Shown: piece after piece, positions 33,701 to 47,400 of the stretch
How the letters are laid out: each line of letters starts with the position of its first letter
Position numbering within the stretch: position 1 is the first letter of the stretch
NCBI RefSeq assembly: GCF_003590095.1
Contig: NC_039494.1
Span: forward strand, 9,300,001 to 9,364,000
DNA from: Trichoplusia ni
Lineage: Eukaryota > Arthropoda > Insecta > Lepidoptera > Noctuidae
Reading direction: 5' to 3'
DNA length: 64,000 nucleotides
The notes under the pieces: model-generated
Seen by the model: only the letters and a program-made list of their open reading frames with translations
Databases searched by the model: none
What the model was told of the DNA's origin: nothing
Program-made: the position numbers and the translations under genes

Positions 33701-36700
33701 TTTTTTGAAGTAGCAAGTACGTAGATCATTTTGTTTTACCTTCCGCCCGGGGCCTCGCAATGGGTAAGGCCGCCTCTGAACAGGCTACATATGATAGTGT
33801 GTCCGTACCTGTCCATGACGCCGTCCTGCGCCTGGTGTATGTCGAGCAGCTGCTTGTAGCGGTGCGTGCGGTCGCGACGCTCGCGCTCGGCGGCGGCGCG
33901 GGCGGACCGCGCGCGCGCCGCCCGCGCCAGCGCCTCGCGGGCCGCCGACACCTCCTGGTAGGCCGACTGCGGAACCACATACGGTTGTAAGACAAGTACA
34001 CCGGTTTAGAGGCTCAAGGAAAGGTATTAAATAGTACACATGGTCTCAATGCCATATCTCGCTTGGTCCAGCCATCCTGACGCTGAAAATTAAAGGCCAA
34101 TGTTCTTTTGTATACATCAAGATTTATAAATTCTTAGAGAAGTAAAAATAAACTATTGTGATTAATATATGGCAAAAAGAAAGACACTCTTGTGTATACG
34201 TCACTTGTTTATTTAATTATTTATATGCCGATGTAAAAAATATACAGAAATTAACAAACGGAAACGTTACAGAAGGTAACAAAAATAAAACGGGTTGCAC
34301 GAAAAAATGCGTACTATTTCAGTTACAGAAAACGTTTGTTTTAACAGCATCTTATAGTTACGTATATCAATATTAAAATTCTTAAATGTTTCATATAAAT
34401 ACATCGAGACTAGGCCATGTTTCTAACAAATAAAATATCTTAATCTTAAAATTAAAGTCTACTTACTACAAAAGAGTCCTTAAACGTCTTGAGGTCCGAG
34501 AAGAACTCCTCTAGGGTGTACTTCTGAGGGTCGAAGACGTAGTACTCAGCTAGTTCCGTGTAGAGAGCCTCCATCTTCCGGAACATGGAGTGGAGGAGGT
34601 CGCACTGTTCGCGCGCTTCCACCGCGAACGACTGTACGGCGGGAGTCAAGGTATACAAAATGCTTTGCTACGTTTGAGACTAGATGGCGTTGTGTGAAAG
34701 TTGTGGCATATAAAAAAGTTAAAATTATTTAGCCAGTCAGATAATGCCAATATTTTTGCATTTTCTGAACAATGACAATTTAGAAAATTGCTTTAAACTT
34801 CAGGGGGTTTATGATGTAACGTTATCAAAAAAATTATACACAATTATAACGTGGATATGTTCTGTTTTTTGAAAATATGGACATTATATTAAGTTATTAA
34901 ATGTTGTAACGGTTTACTCACGCGTATTTACCCCGATAAATAAGCGTGAGTAAACCTTTACATCACTTAGAGCCGATTTTACAATCGCCAGTTTTGACAG
35001 AATAGAAAAGATGCCAAGAACTATGTATAGAAAATATGTCAAACGGTCATATTTATTCCTCAGATAAAATTTATCTGACGTTCAAAAATTCGGGCCTTAA
35101 TAATGAATCGTTCTCACGATAGTTGCTATCAAAAACAAATTATATGAAGTTGTTTTATAAAGGATACGCTCATAGACTCGTTGAACAGGTCGTCGGGACA
35201 CTGCGGCACGCGCGAGTTGTTGAGGTCCATCTCAAGCGACTTGATGTCGTTTTCCATCTTCTTCAGAGCCTTCTGAAGGTTCTCCATGGATACGCGGGCG
35301 GCCCTGTAAAATAGTATATACATACAATTGTCAAGAAAATGGTTGAAAAAAAGTAGTGGTAAGTTGAAAAAAATTATGATTGCTTTCAGATTTTGCCGTC
35401 AACCAAAACTCCCAGTTTAGCCTTATTCAGGCAGGTTTTTCTCTGACATCTGTTACTTGCAGTGTGGTGTTTCTAATTTGCTCGGTTAGTTTAATATTTA
35501 GCAGCTAGGTAAATGATACGTGTCAAATTTATAAAAAGCAGGATTTAAGAAAATTCCTGTTACACAATAAGAAATAAAACCACTACCACCTTTATTCATT
35601 TGAAATTGATACAATAAAGTTTTATAATGACACGGAAGTGACGTAACTCAATAAAATACGTTTTCCTACCTGTCTATGTGCGGCATTTCTTCAGCGAACG
35701 TCAGTACATCGGGGAACTTATTCTCTATGGTTTCAACTAAGTAATGTAATAAGGTTTGCTTGTTCTCCAGATCTTTCGTCGCCGTTAACTGTGGACAACA
35801 TGTTATATTCCTACACAATTCATTAATAATAAATTATGTAACGGTTTACTCACGCGTATTTATCGGGGTAGCCCGACTAGTTTCGGACCCAACCGGAGTC
35901 AAACAACCAATCATAAGCAGACGCGGCGGGCGAGCGGCGCGGAATACTCGTGAGTAAACCGTTGTACGTGAGTACCGTGACCTACGCGGGGATTGAACCC
36001 ACGATACGACATGGTCTGTGGGTTTGGCTCGGTGAACAAAATCAAGTTTTTATTTCAAATTGGCCATTTTCCAGGCGCTTTTAAAACGCTAGAGAAATTA
36101 TTCTAGATGGACCTATACCAATATCCCATTTTTTATGTAAATTTTCTGTGTACATAAATTCATAGCCTAGCCTTTTCCCAACTATGTTGGGGTCGGCTAC
36201 CAGTCGATCCGGTTTCAGCTGAGTACCAGTGTTTTACAAGGAGCGACTGCCTATTTGCCTTCTATTGCCTATCTGACCTCCTTAAACCAGTTACCTGGGC
36301 AACACGATACCGCTTGGTCAGACTTTTCAAGCTTCTGACTACCTGTAACGACTGTCAAAGATGTAGGAATGACAGCCGGGACCCACAATTTAACGTGCCT
36401 TCCGAAGCACGCGAGGAACTCGCTATGCCACAGATGGTCACCCATCTACGGACCAACCGCGTCAAGCATAGCTTAACCTGTTAGCGTTTCACTTATGTGG
36501 TTATAGCTTAGCCACGAGCTCCTCTATGTGTACATAAATTGTTAAATAAATAAATATGTGATACGCACCGGTAAAAGTACAGAACAGTTTTTGTTTTACC
36601 ATGACTTTTGAAATATTATCTATACTAATATTATAAAGCTGAAGAGTTAGTTTGTTTGTTTGCGTGGGCTTATCTCAGGAACTACTGATTTAAATTGAAA

Positions 36701-39700
36701 AAATATTTTTGTGTTCAATTCATCGAGTAAGGTTTTAGACTATATAAAATGACGTTGCAAATTATAGGGGCGAAGATACAATGGAAAATTTTGCAAAAAC
36801 GGCGAAAAATATTAATTTTCGAGGGCTTCCGTTCACAAATTCCTAACTTATATCTTCTAACCACGCGAACTAAGTCGCGGGCAATGGCTAGTCAATAATG
36901 TAAATATAGTTTTCATACCTTAGTCAAGAAGCTGATTTCAAATCCGTACGCGCCAGCGTTATTAGAGCCGGAGTTCATATAGTTTCCTAATAGTAGTAAG
37001 AGTTCAAGTATTTTGGCGAACTTTTCACTTGACTTGACCTCTTCGCATGCCGCCGTACCGGATACGATGTCCTGTAGAAAAATATATAGTTAATAAACCA
37101 GGCTACAGAACGAGATTCTTAATTTATTCAGATATTAAAATACCATCTTTTTGCAGTAACGGTCCGCTTGTTTACGTTTTTTATGTCGTCTCGTTGGCCT
37201 CACTATATAGTGAAGTATGTATTGAGCCCAGTATGCTAGAGTACTGACCGGCTTGACTTCGGAGATGACCTCGGCGTAGTGCTCCCTGAAGGCGAGGCTG
37301 CGCAGGCGCGGCGTGAGGCGCTTGATGTCGGCCACCGTCGCCGCGAACAGCTCCGCCTCCGTCAGCTCCTCGCTGTTCACCTTCAGCTCCGACAGCTTCT
37401 TCAGCTGGTCCGCCGGGGGCAGGTACTGGAAAGAGAAATATGTTTTACTTCCATTTTTATTAATTGTTTAGCTTTTAATACTCGTTTCACTTTCATCATG
37501 TACTCAATCTTCATCTAAGATTCGACACACACTAACACGACCCACGTTTATTTGCTTCACCTATAAGCTATAAGATTTTCTAAAATGTAACTTGACCCAC
37601 ATTTACAACTCGTCCTACATTTGAATCCCTTCCCACATTGTACCTAGCTTTAAGCCTCTTTAAAATCTTTTGTAACATTATGGAATGAAAATAAATATAT
37701 GAGAATATGAACATTTAAAACCCATCCCACTTTTAAAAACACGTCCTGCATTCAAAACTCGCCCCACATTCCAACCCAACCCACAATCCAACCCATCCCA
37801 CATTCCAACTCGCCCCACATTCAAAACCCATCGCACATTAAAAACCCTTCCCACATTTTCACTCGTCCCACATTCAAAGCTCATCCCACAACTCAACTCG
37901 CCCTACCTTCCAACCCATCCCACCTTCCAACTCACCTGTATCAACAGATCGAGCACGTTGGCCGTCAACACGGTCGTATCACACCTGAGGACACAAGTCC
38001 TTATGTGTTCATACGACATATGCTTGAGCGAGCCTCCCAGCAAGATGGACAGGTTCTGAGCCACCTTACTGTCTAGCACCTTCAGGTCTTTGACCTTCTT
38101 TAGAGTGTGGACCCTGGAATTTAATCAGTTTTTTGATTTGTTTGTTTGTTTTTTTTGTGTTAGTAGATAAATTTAGGGGTTAATGTTAACAAGGAATAGG
38201 AAAACTTCTGGGAATTGAGATCTAGTAATGAAAAGTGTCATTTAAAAACAGATTCAATTGATCAGTTTTCCAAAAAAAGGTGCAAGATCGTTATGAAAAG
38301 TTGAAAATATTTCATCCATTGCATGCATCTGATTGACTGATATTTATGCTAATTTTTTCACCGGTTAACTATATTTTTCTTTATTAGTGCTAACCATATG
38401 CTATGGGTATGCGGTGCGGAGTCTGTCTATACATGTTTTTTATGTCTTTAAAATACTGTTACTAGGTAGACTATTTTGAATTAATAAACAATCAATAGTA
38501 GATTAAGGACCTGTTTCACTACCGCCACTTAAGTTCTCGTTAAATTACTTTACAAATTCTATCATTATTAAATGATGTACGGTTTTTACAGTTCGACTCG
38601 CTCATCCGCCGCGTCAGCTCATGATTAAGGACTCCGGTTGCGTCCGAAACTAGTCGGGCGATCGCGATAAATACGCGTGAGTAAACCGTTACATCATTTT
38701 ATAATGAATCTTTCTCGTATTTTTTCATACAAAGAATACATTCTTACAATAAATTTCCAATTTATTACTTAGTGCCAGATAGCGGCTAATGAGTGGTTGT
38801 TAAACAGGCGCTAAGTGACTATACGCTTGTTTGAACATGTCCTTACAGGTTTAGTATAAACTTACTTATCAACAGCATCCTCGTTCTTCTTGGCGACGGG
38901 TTTGCTGGAGAACTTCTGCGCTAAACCGCTCAGGATGTCCGGGGAAGCCAGTTTGTCTTCTTGTACCTGGAGATAGTTTTAGATCAGTTTGATAGTTTAA
39001 AATTTTCTGGTATTATAAAGAATATAGTTTTATTTTCCCCACGTTTTTTAAACTCACTTTCTTGTTTGTTAGTCGTTCCTGTTTGATTATTGTAACTAAA
39101 TTTTGACGACTTCCCGATAAGCTAGCGTGCTGAAATTTCCAGGGTAGCTTCAAACCCGATGACAATGCTATTTACGACTACAAAATCGACTGAACCGATT
39201 TTGAGAAAATATGGTTGGAGTGACATTTAAAAACGTGGGTTTTTAGATCTTTTAAATCTATTTAATATTTTTTTTTTTCGTATTTTCTTGGCCGATGGAT
39301 AAAGTGCGTCCGCCTCTCCATTGACAGTCTATTTGTGACCATGACACCTACAAAGGTGGGTATGAAATAATTAAATAAAACTTCTTTATAATTGATTAAC
39401 TTGGTGCTTACCTTAACCCAGAATGCTTTCTCCGACATCTTCTGCGGTACGATAGTCTTCCAGTTAGCTCGCTTCAAGGGACCCTCAACCTCCCACTTTT
39501 TCTTAGGTTTCAAGCCGTGCGGTAACACGTCTGGTTGTGGCTGAGAAAAATGATGAATTTATTATAGTTTTATAATTAAGGACATTAAGAGTTGATATGG
39601 TTGAAAAATATGTTAATGATTAGAATGTTTATGCGCTTGTAATTCTTTAAATACTTTTTAATTCAATTTGTAGTAAAGGTATGAAAAGTTTTTTACTAAA

Positions 39701-41415
39701 TAAGTTTTTAAGATATAAACTAATCGCTTTATTTATGTAAGCTTACGCGCGTCTATTGATGAAGCGATTTTACTAAATTTCTCGATTCTCGCACATTTTC
39801 TCATGTTTTTTTATAAATTCACTTGCTTGTTTGTTTGTTGGTCGTTATGGTTGAGTTTTTGCAACTCAATTTTGAGGCTCTTCCCAAAAAGCTACCAGGC
39901 TGAAATTTCAGGGTAGACTCAAATCCGATGACAATGCAATTTACAACGATCAAAATGGCTTGACCGATTTTGATAAAATTTGAATGAACTTTTAGAAACG
40001 TGGGTTTTTAGATCCTTTAAATTATTATTTTGTATTTCATAAACACATTCCTGACAATCAATCCTCATGAAGAAAGGCTATCTTACTATGCTGTACTACC
40101 TACATGTACTCTAGTACTGCAGTACTCACCATCCTGGGCATCATGGGTCCCCCGGGAGGCGGTGGCGGGCGCGGGCCCCCCATCATGGGTGGCGGCGGCG
40201 GCGCCCCGCCCGCGCCCGGCATGGGCGGCGGGGGAGGCCCGCCCCCACCGCCGGGCAGGGGCGGGGGAGGAGGAGGCGGCGGGCCTCCGCCGGCTGTGGG
40301 AGGGGAGAGGCCTTCAGTTGTATATCACAAGTTATTTGAAGGTATGTAAAGTATAGGCGAATTTCTACTGTTAATGTAAGAATATATATTATAAAGTTTA
40401 TAAAACTACCCTGGTTGTACTTTAAAAACAGCTTAAAAGTACAAAAAAAGTCAATGAGAATATAAGCAAACATAATTTGAGTATGATCTGTTTTGTTTGA
40501 AAAATGATTTTAATTTTGTATACGCTGAAGCTATAGAAGCTGTAGTACGATATACGGATGTCGGATTTCTACCGCAAATTATAATAAACTAGAAAATACT
40601 ATGAAGACAATACACTAACGTAAAATTAAATTACAAAGGAATGCAGTAAAAGTAACACTAAATGAACTATCTAGATTTATATCGACTTTTCTAACAATCA
40701 ATAATAAGTAACAATTTTTACTAAATTCAAATAAAATAATATGACAGCATGCAAACATTTATAGATCTTGGTAACACTCGGGCAGCGCCATCTCTTATTA
40801 TACACGGGAACTATAATAAAGAAATCTTTTTTGAAGGTATACAGCAGCGAGAAGAACAAACCGTTTGACAGAAACGATTGTTTGAACCAAACGGTTTGAA
40901 GGTTTGGGGGGATTGGATGAAGACATGCAGTTAATTAGTGAAAATATATTCAGAACAGAAAAGCTGGTAGGTTTAAAATAATCCCTATTAAAAAACGGAT
41001 AATTCGATTTTCTTTCGCAAATCAGAGGAATCTCAGTTCAGTCTTTTTTTTCTAAACCGTTCCTTTATTAAGGAATTGAATTCTTCTATCTGTGGGAGTT
41101 TCAAAAATACTCGAGTCTGGTTGTTTTTAACAGACAGTCAGACTCGGACAACCATTCGTAGATAACACAAATGCTTGTGCTTAAAACCAAAAATCAGTTT
41201 TGTCTATAAGACGTTAAGTTTGAAATTTGCACGACTTAATATATTCTTCAAACACCCAGAATGAGACCAAATAAGTTTGTCTTCAATCAGTGCTCGCTCT
41301 TTGCTTTAAAACTGTTTAAACAAAGCAGCCGAGAAACCGTCGTAATCATTTTTTAAGGTCTATATAATATCTGAGACTACTTGTTAACAAATTATCCGTC
41401 ATCTTATACAATAAA

Positions 41416-41446
<31 letters not shown>

Positions 41447-44400
41447 CAATTCGTACCTGAAGGCATGGGCGGCGGCGGCGGCGCGTTCCCACCTAGAAGC
41501 ACACACCGACAGACAGATGTTTTAGTGTTGCATGCGAAGAAAATTGCATATTTTAGTATATTCTTATGAACAAGTGAAGATGGAGAATGCGGGTTATGGG
41601 AAAGGCCTATGTCCAGCAGTGGGCTGATACAGGTTGATCAATTATGGATGATGATGATAGTATTTAATAATACAAGCTTATTGAAATATATACAACGTGT
41701 AAAGATAAGGTTGACCTATTTATAAAAAGTGTCGGTTTTGCATCTTCTATTACAACATTTTTAAAGCAAGATTTATGCAAGTGATATTATCAAAATATAG
41801 CTGTCGCGTTGCTTTTCAAGTCGAGTAACTGCACGGAGTGCTTTAAATCGTAAGAAATAAACAAGTTTTTACAAAATTGGATGAAAAAGAACAAATTACC
41901 AAAAGATATAATTGATCTTGATATAGAATATTATTACACTTAGGGCCGATTTTTCAATCGCCAGATAACTTTTATTCGACGAATATGTTTGACATTTTGA
42001 CAGCTTTTGTATAGAAAATATGTCAAACGGCCATATTTATTCCCCAAAATAAAAGTTATCTGACGATTGAAAAATCGGGCCTAAGTTGACCAAATAGTAT
42101 TGCTTTATTTTTCACCCATCTTCAAGAAGGAGCATACTTTTGTAATTTTTACTAGCTTAGATAAAAATGTTAATTTCAATGGACAGAATTTGGAAAATTA
42201 GTAATGACGGCACTTTAAATACGCCCGGGTTTTTTCTGAACACGTTGGATACTTAGAAATAGCTTGTATGCATAGCCATAAACTGTTTTTTTTTTTTCAA
42301 TCAGTTTAAAGAAAGGTGAGATTCAAAAAATTATACAGCTTCATACATAAAGTGCAAATAAGTTATTTGACAGTGTTGCCATGCAAAAAATATATTTTTA
42401 ATTAAAAAGTTGCGAATTGGACCAAAATAACTAACGAGTCCAAGTTAAGTTATACAAAAAAATATCGGAGAGATTTTTTCCCCTTCAAAAGCATGAACAA
42501 AAAATAAAGGAGACAGTAAGTTTACACAGCACCAACAGACACGGTAAAAACTCGTGTGACGTCACTAATCTTATCAGTACACTGGTTACCGACAAACGAT
42601 GTCATTTGCCCCTAATTCAATAGGTTTCACCATCTTTGATTCGGGTTATCTCCATATTTCTTTATTAATTTAATTAACTAAAACTGCGTGTCCAATATTT
42701 TTTGAAATTTAAGTATAAGTTTTTTTTTGTCAACTACCCTTTCAGATGTTTTAATTAATAATAATTGTTATCAACAAACCTTGTGAAGGCATTGGCGGTG
42801 GCGGCGGTGGTCCGGCGCCTGTACAAACACACATTTGTAAGCGTGCGAACATTTAGCATGCAATATAAAGCATTCAAATAGTGCATATATCCACAAGTGG
42901 ATTAAGTTTTAATCGACACTTTCATGCTAGGACATTAATTTTCAACCTAGTTTACGATTCAGACATCTTACAGATTCAAGGAAAATAATTCCTTTACACG
43001 TAGTTAAATATAACATTATATTTCTTTATGTTACACAGTTTTTAGTAATAGTTGAGTATAATTCAATCTTTGTTTCGATTAAGATCTAGGCAAGACAATT
43101 TACAACTTTTGGTAAAAGTGGTCAAGGTATTTAAAACAAGACTATTATAGTACTCATTAAATGATGTAACGGTTTACTCACGCGTATTCATCGGGATCGC
43201 CCGACTAGTTTCGGACCCAACCGGAGTCCTTAATCATAAGCAGACGCGGCGGGCGAGCGAGACGCGCGGGCATCCCCGATAAATACGCGTGAGTAAACCG
43301 TTACATCATTTAATTTAGAATCATCTTTACGTAAGTTTGTATAAAAAATATCATAGTATATCTTACCTCCCGGTAAAGGCGGCGGCGCTGGTACCGATCC
43401 ACCCGGACTGCTGATTGCCTACAAATTGTAAGAAAATTATTTATTTATTATTGTATAAATTGAGTTTTTATTATTCGCTAAAAATAACTGTTTAAATCAC
43501 AGCATTGAATTGATACTTTAAGTGTTCGTAAACAATTTGATGAATGGAATGAATGGCGGCCAAGATAAGGCAAAAGAAGCGTTGGTCGTCCGGGAGCAAG
43601 ATAGGTCGATGACATAGTAAAGGTCTCGGGTCGAGTCTGGATGAGGCTGGCACAGGACCGTAGAAATTGGCACGAGAAAGGCCTATGCCTAGCAGTGGCA
43701 GTGGGACAAAGGCTGTGGATGATGATGATGATGAATCAATTTAGATTTAAATGACTGGAGCATTTGTAATGAAATTTTATCTGGGGATAGTTGACTTTTT
43801 TCCACTCTGAAAACCATATATCATTGGTGTCGTATACAATCCTCTCCATATCGAAATGTCCCTTGTTGTCTAGCATTAATGCTGAACTGAGGTCTTTGGT
43901 GCAGCTGCAGGGTACAAACATTTTGAAATTCTTATGGATAATTGGATGTTGTATTTATGCTCTTGTATTTCTGCGCTGTTGCCAATTAAAATGTTTTTGA
44001 ATACAGTGGCGAGCGCCCAGTATATGTACTGTTACGGGGCAGATTCAATATGATTAAAAAAGAAGGAAACGAAATTACTCTTGCTTTTAATTAATTAGAA
44101 AAATCTTTGAATCTTTGCGTGCGCTGCGAAAACGGTTGAAGATCTCCTAAGCACGCGGACGAAGTCGCGGGCAACAGCTAGTTTAGGACACGGGGCTACC
44201 TTGGCGATGGCGGCGATGTTCCCGTGCGTGAGGCCGGGGCCGGGCGCGGCGCCGCGCAGGCGCTCCTCCAGGTGCGCGGCGCGGGCCTCCGCCTCCTGCC
44301 GCGCCGCGATGGCCGCCTCCAGCTTCACGCGGAGCTCCTCGATCTTCTTTTCCTCTTCGGCGCGAGATTTTTCTATAAAGAAAAGGTACAAGTTAGAGTG

Positions 44401-47400
44401 ATTGTAAGAATCCCGACAATGCTCTACAAGTATTGTATATCCTTATGCTGTCCGGCCTTCATCATCAGCGCGCTAAACGCCGGTGCCAGCCACACTACTA
44501 TGCAACGCGAGGCTCCTTAAGCCCGGACCTGCATACTGTGACCTTCCTTCGGGCCACTCGACCTCGTATCCAGGCAACAACTGCGTGAGGAGGTAGGTCG
44601 GTAGGTCGAAACGCCATACCGCCTCTCCAACCACGTTTGTAGTAGTGGTTAAATCACCTCTATTATAGACCGCTAACGCTATATGCTTGCTGATATGCTT
44701 TTAATATATATATATTTTTCATTTTATGATGTGTTCCAATAAACTACTTCTTTGTTTTTTCTTTCAAGTAAAAGATAAAAAACGTACCCTATATTTTTTG
44801 TAAATCTATCTCATGTACTATACAGATTTCTTTAAAAAATACCATATTACAATAATATTGAAATACTTCACTCACCTATAAGTCCATCAATAAGCGGCTG
44901 CACGTCGATATTGAACCTCTGCGTGGCTCTAAAGTCCGGGTCGTAGCCGTTCTTGTGCAGGACTATCTGAGTTATACATTCCTCCACTAGTTTGTAGTAG
45001 GCCGGCCTGTAGTTAGAAATAAAGATAGTATTAAATATGGTGGAAAAGGCATTATTAAGGGTAAATCTAACTAATATAATCTAAAAAATCTGTTTCTCGC
45101 GCTTGGTTAACAAAACCAGTGCAAATAACAACGTTAAGCAGAAAAACAAAAACATGCTTTTTTTCAATGTCTTAATATTTTTTCGGATTTAAATCCTTGT
45201 ATCGCGAGAGGTTTCACAAACATTCATCTCACATACACAAAGACACCCAGACTCAGGACAAGCATACGTGGATCACACAAATGCTTGTCCTTCGCGGAAT
45301 CGAAACCGCAACACTTTGTTTGGTGACCTCAATTCTTAAATCCGTGCAGTCATGTAGGTAGTTGTTTGAAGAAGATTTCCTATTCTCAGATATACCGAAT
45401 ATGTACACAAGATGACGTAAAAAGGTGTCTCGGTCTGAATAGGTGTTGTGGCAAAACTTTTCAAAGGCCTATCTCTACCAATAGACCTCGATAATCGGAA
45501 TTAATTAATTGATCGATTTTCTTACCTGATAAGATCATCATCCCTGATGAACAGCAGATGCTGTAGTATGGACAGAAGGTAGGGCTCGGCCGGCGTGTCC
45601 ATTACCAGGTTCTTAACCAGCTCGAAGCATTCGTTAACGTCGTGGAAATCCACTCTGAAAGTCAGAATAATAATGATTATATTGTAAAACATATTTGCAA
45701 TGTTCTTTGTGTAGTCTTAAATTTTATCGTGTAAAAGGAAGGAAGTAATCTAAAATGAATTGGTGACTTAGCTATTCTTAAATCTGAGGTTTCTTATGAA
45801 GGCTAGAGAGATTACTAATAGAGAGAGATTTCAGATTAATTACGATATTATTTTCACTACAATGGGACACTCATGTCTTATTTTTATTTGTTTAAAGAAA
45901 ACGACTCCCGCTTTAAGGGACTAATTCCTTGTGTCACGGCCTCACAAACATTTGAGCTCCAGGGTCCGTGTGTAAGGCCATGCTGTCGGGGTGTGTGGCA
46001 CTCCGTACCTGACGTCGTCGAACCTGGCGAGGAACTCGTCCTGGTCGGCGGCGGCGTGCGTGTCGAACACCGTCATCTGGATCTGGCGCGCGCCCTCCGC
46101 GCCCGCGCGCAACTCCTCTGCAAGACAAACAAGTGTTCATGGTAAATAAAGATAATAAAACAAATGCGGACAACATCACATACATTGTGTTGAATCTCTT
46201 TCTAAATTTTGTAAAACTCTTTTGCTTGACCGTAGCCGTTGTACATTCTACTTATGACAGATAATTCTGCTTTTCGTTTATTTAAAACCATTTTTCTACT
46301 GATCACACTCGACAACTTCAATAACTTAAAAGCGAAAATTTTACAAGTCATGTGATTTTGATTACACAAATCTAAAAATAAAATATATGTAAAGTAAATT
46401 CAACCTTACCGATCATATCATAGAGTCCAGTTCTCATAAACTCGCTCCTCAGATGCATCCTGAACTCCAATTCCTCGGGCTCCGTGATTATAGCGTTCAT
46501 CAGTTGCATGCAGCCAGTCTGAAATTATATTAATAATTTACTTAATAGTCAATTCGCCCTCCAAAATATAAAAGTCTTCCTTTTTAAAGAAAACTGTTCA
46601 AATTTTTTGAATTTAATCCTATTGTCGCGGGGAATTTTCACAAACATATTCAAGTCACATACACAAAAGCTAACCAGACTCAGGACAAGCATTCGTGGAT
46701 CACATAAACGCTTGTCCTACGGTGGTCTAATTCACAATGTTCACCAAAAGGTGTGTTATTTTTATCGAGCCCGATGTTGAACAAAGGGCTCCCCCAAATC
46801 CCTCCACGACTCTGTCCTGGGCCCTACTTTCCTGAGTGATAATGCAAAACATAATTTATCTTTATTTAATATTAATAACTTTCCTTTCCTACATACAAAG
46901 AGGCCTGTACCTAGAAGTGGTACGTATATACTCTGGTACTATTATAACTATACCTTCAAGCTCTCAGGAGTCTTGGTGTCGAGCCCCTCGACGATGGGCA
47001 GCAGACGCAACTTGCGGCTAGACTCGCCCGCCATCGTGATGGCTTCGAGAACCTTCTCGTGCCCGTTGGGGATCAGGCAGATGGCGGCTAGCACCTGTGG
47101 GTGTTACACAAACAATATTATTTATTATATGGACTTGATTACGTGTTTATAATTAAAATATTTTTGCAGTTAGCCTTATAGGCGAGAGTATTTGGCGAGA
47201 GTTAAGGCTTTAGATAGAAAAACTAACTTCGTCTGTATTTGAGCTTCGACTTAGTGCTTTTGGTAACTTGTTTAGCAAGTAGGTATTTAGAGGGACACCT
47301 CTGAATTTTGGCAATCCGTGTGGCTCAGGCTCAGGAGCCCGGGGTATTTTAAGTCGGAGAGAATCCAACATATCCCCACACAATACATTGGGGTTGATTT

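Noticed and set aside
33726..34039. Several overlapping Arg/Ala-rich frames near dia exon 24
   Set aside because: Only the frame giving the Arg-rich helix and QAQDGVMD fits the splice phases; the others are shadows of it.
40030..40356. Open frames on the plus strand rich in Gly and Ala
   Set aside because: Antisense shadow of the GC-rich dia FH1 exon.
43141..43320. CRISPR-like or regulatory dyad
   Set aside because: The dyad is the inverted ends of a TTAA-flanked MITE repeated elsewhere in the window.
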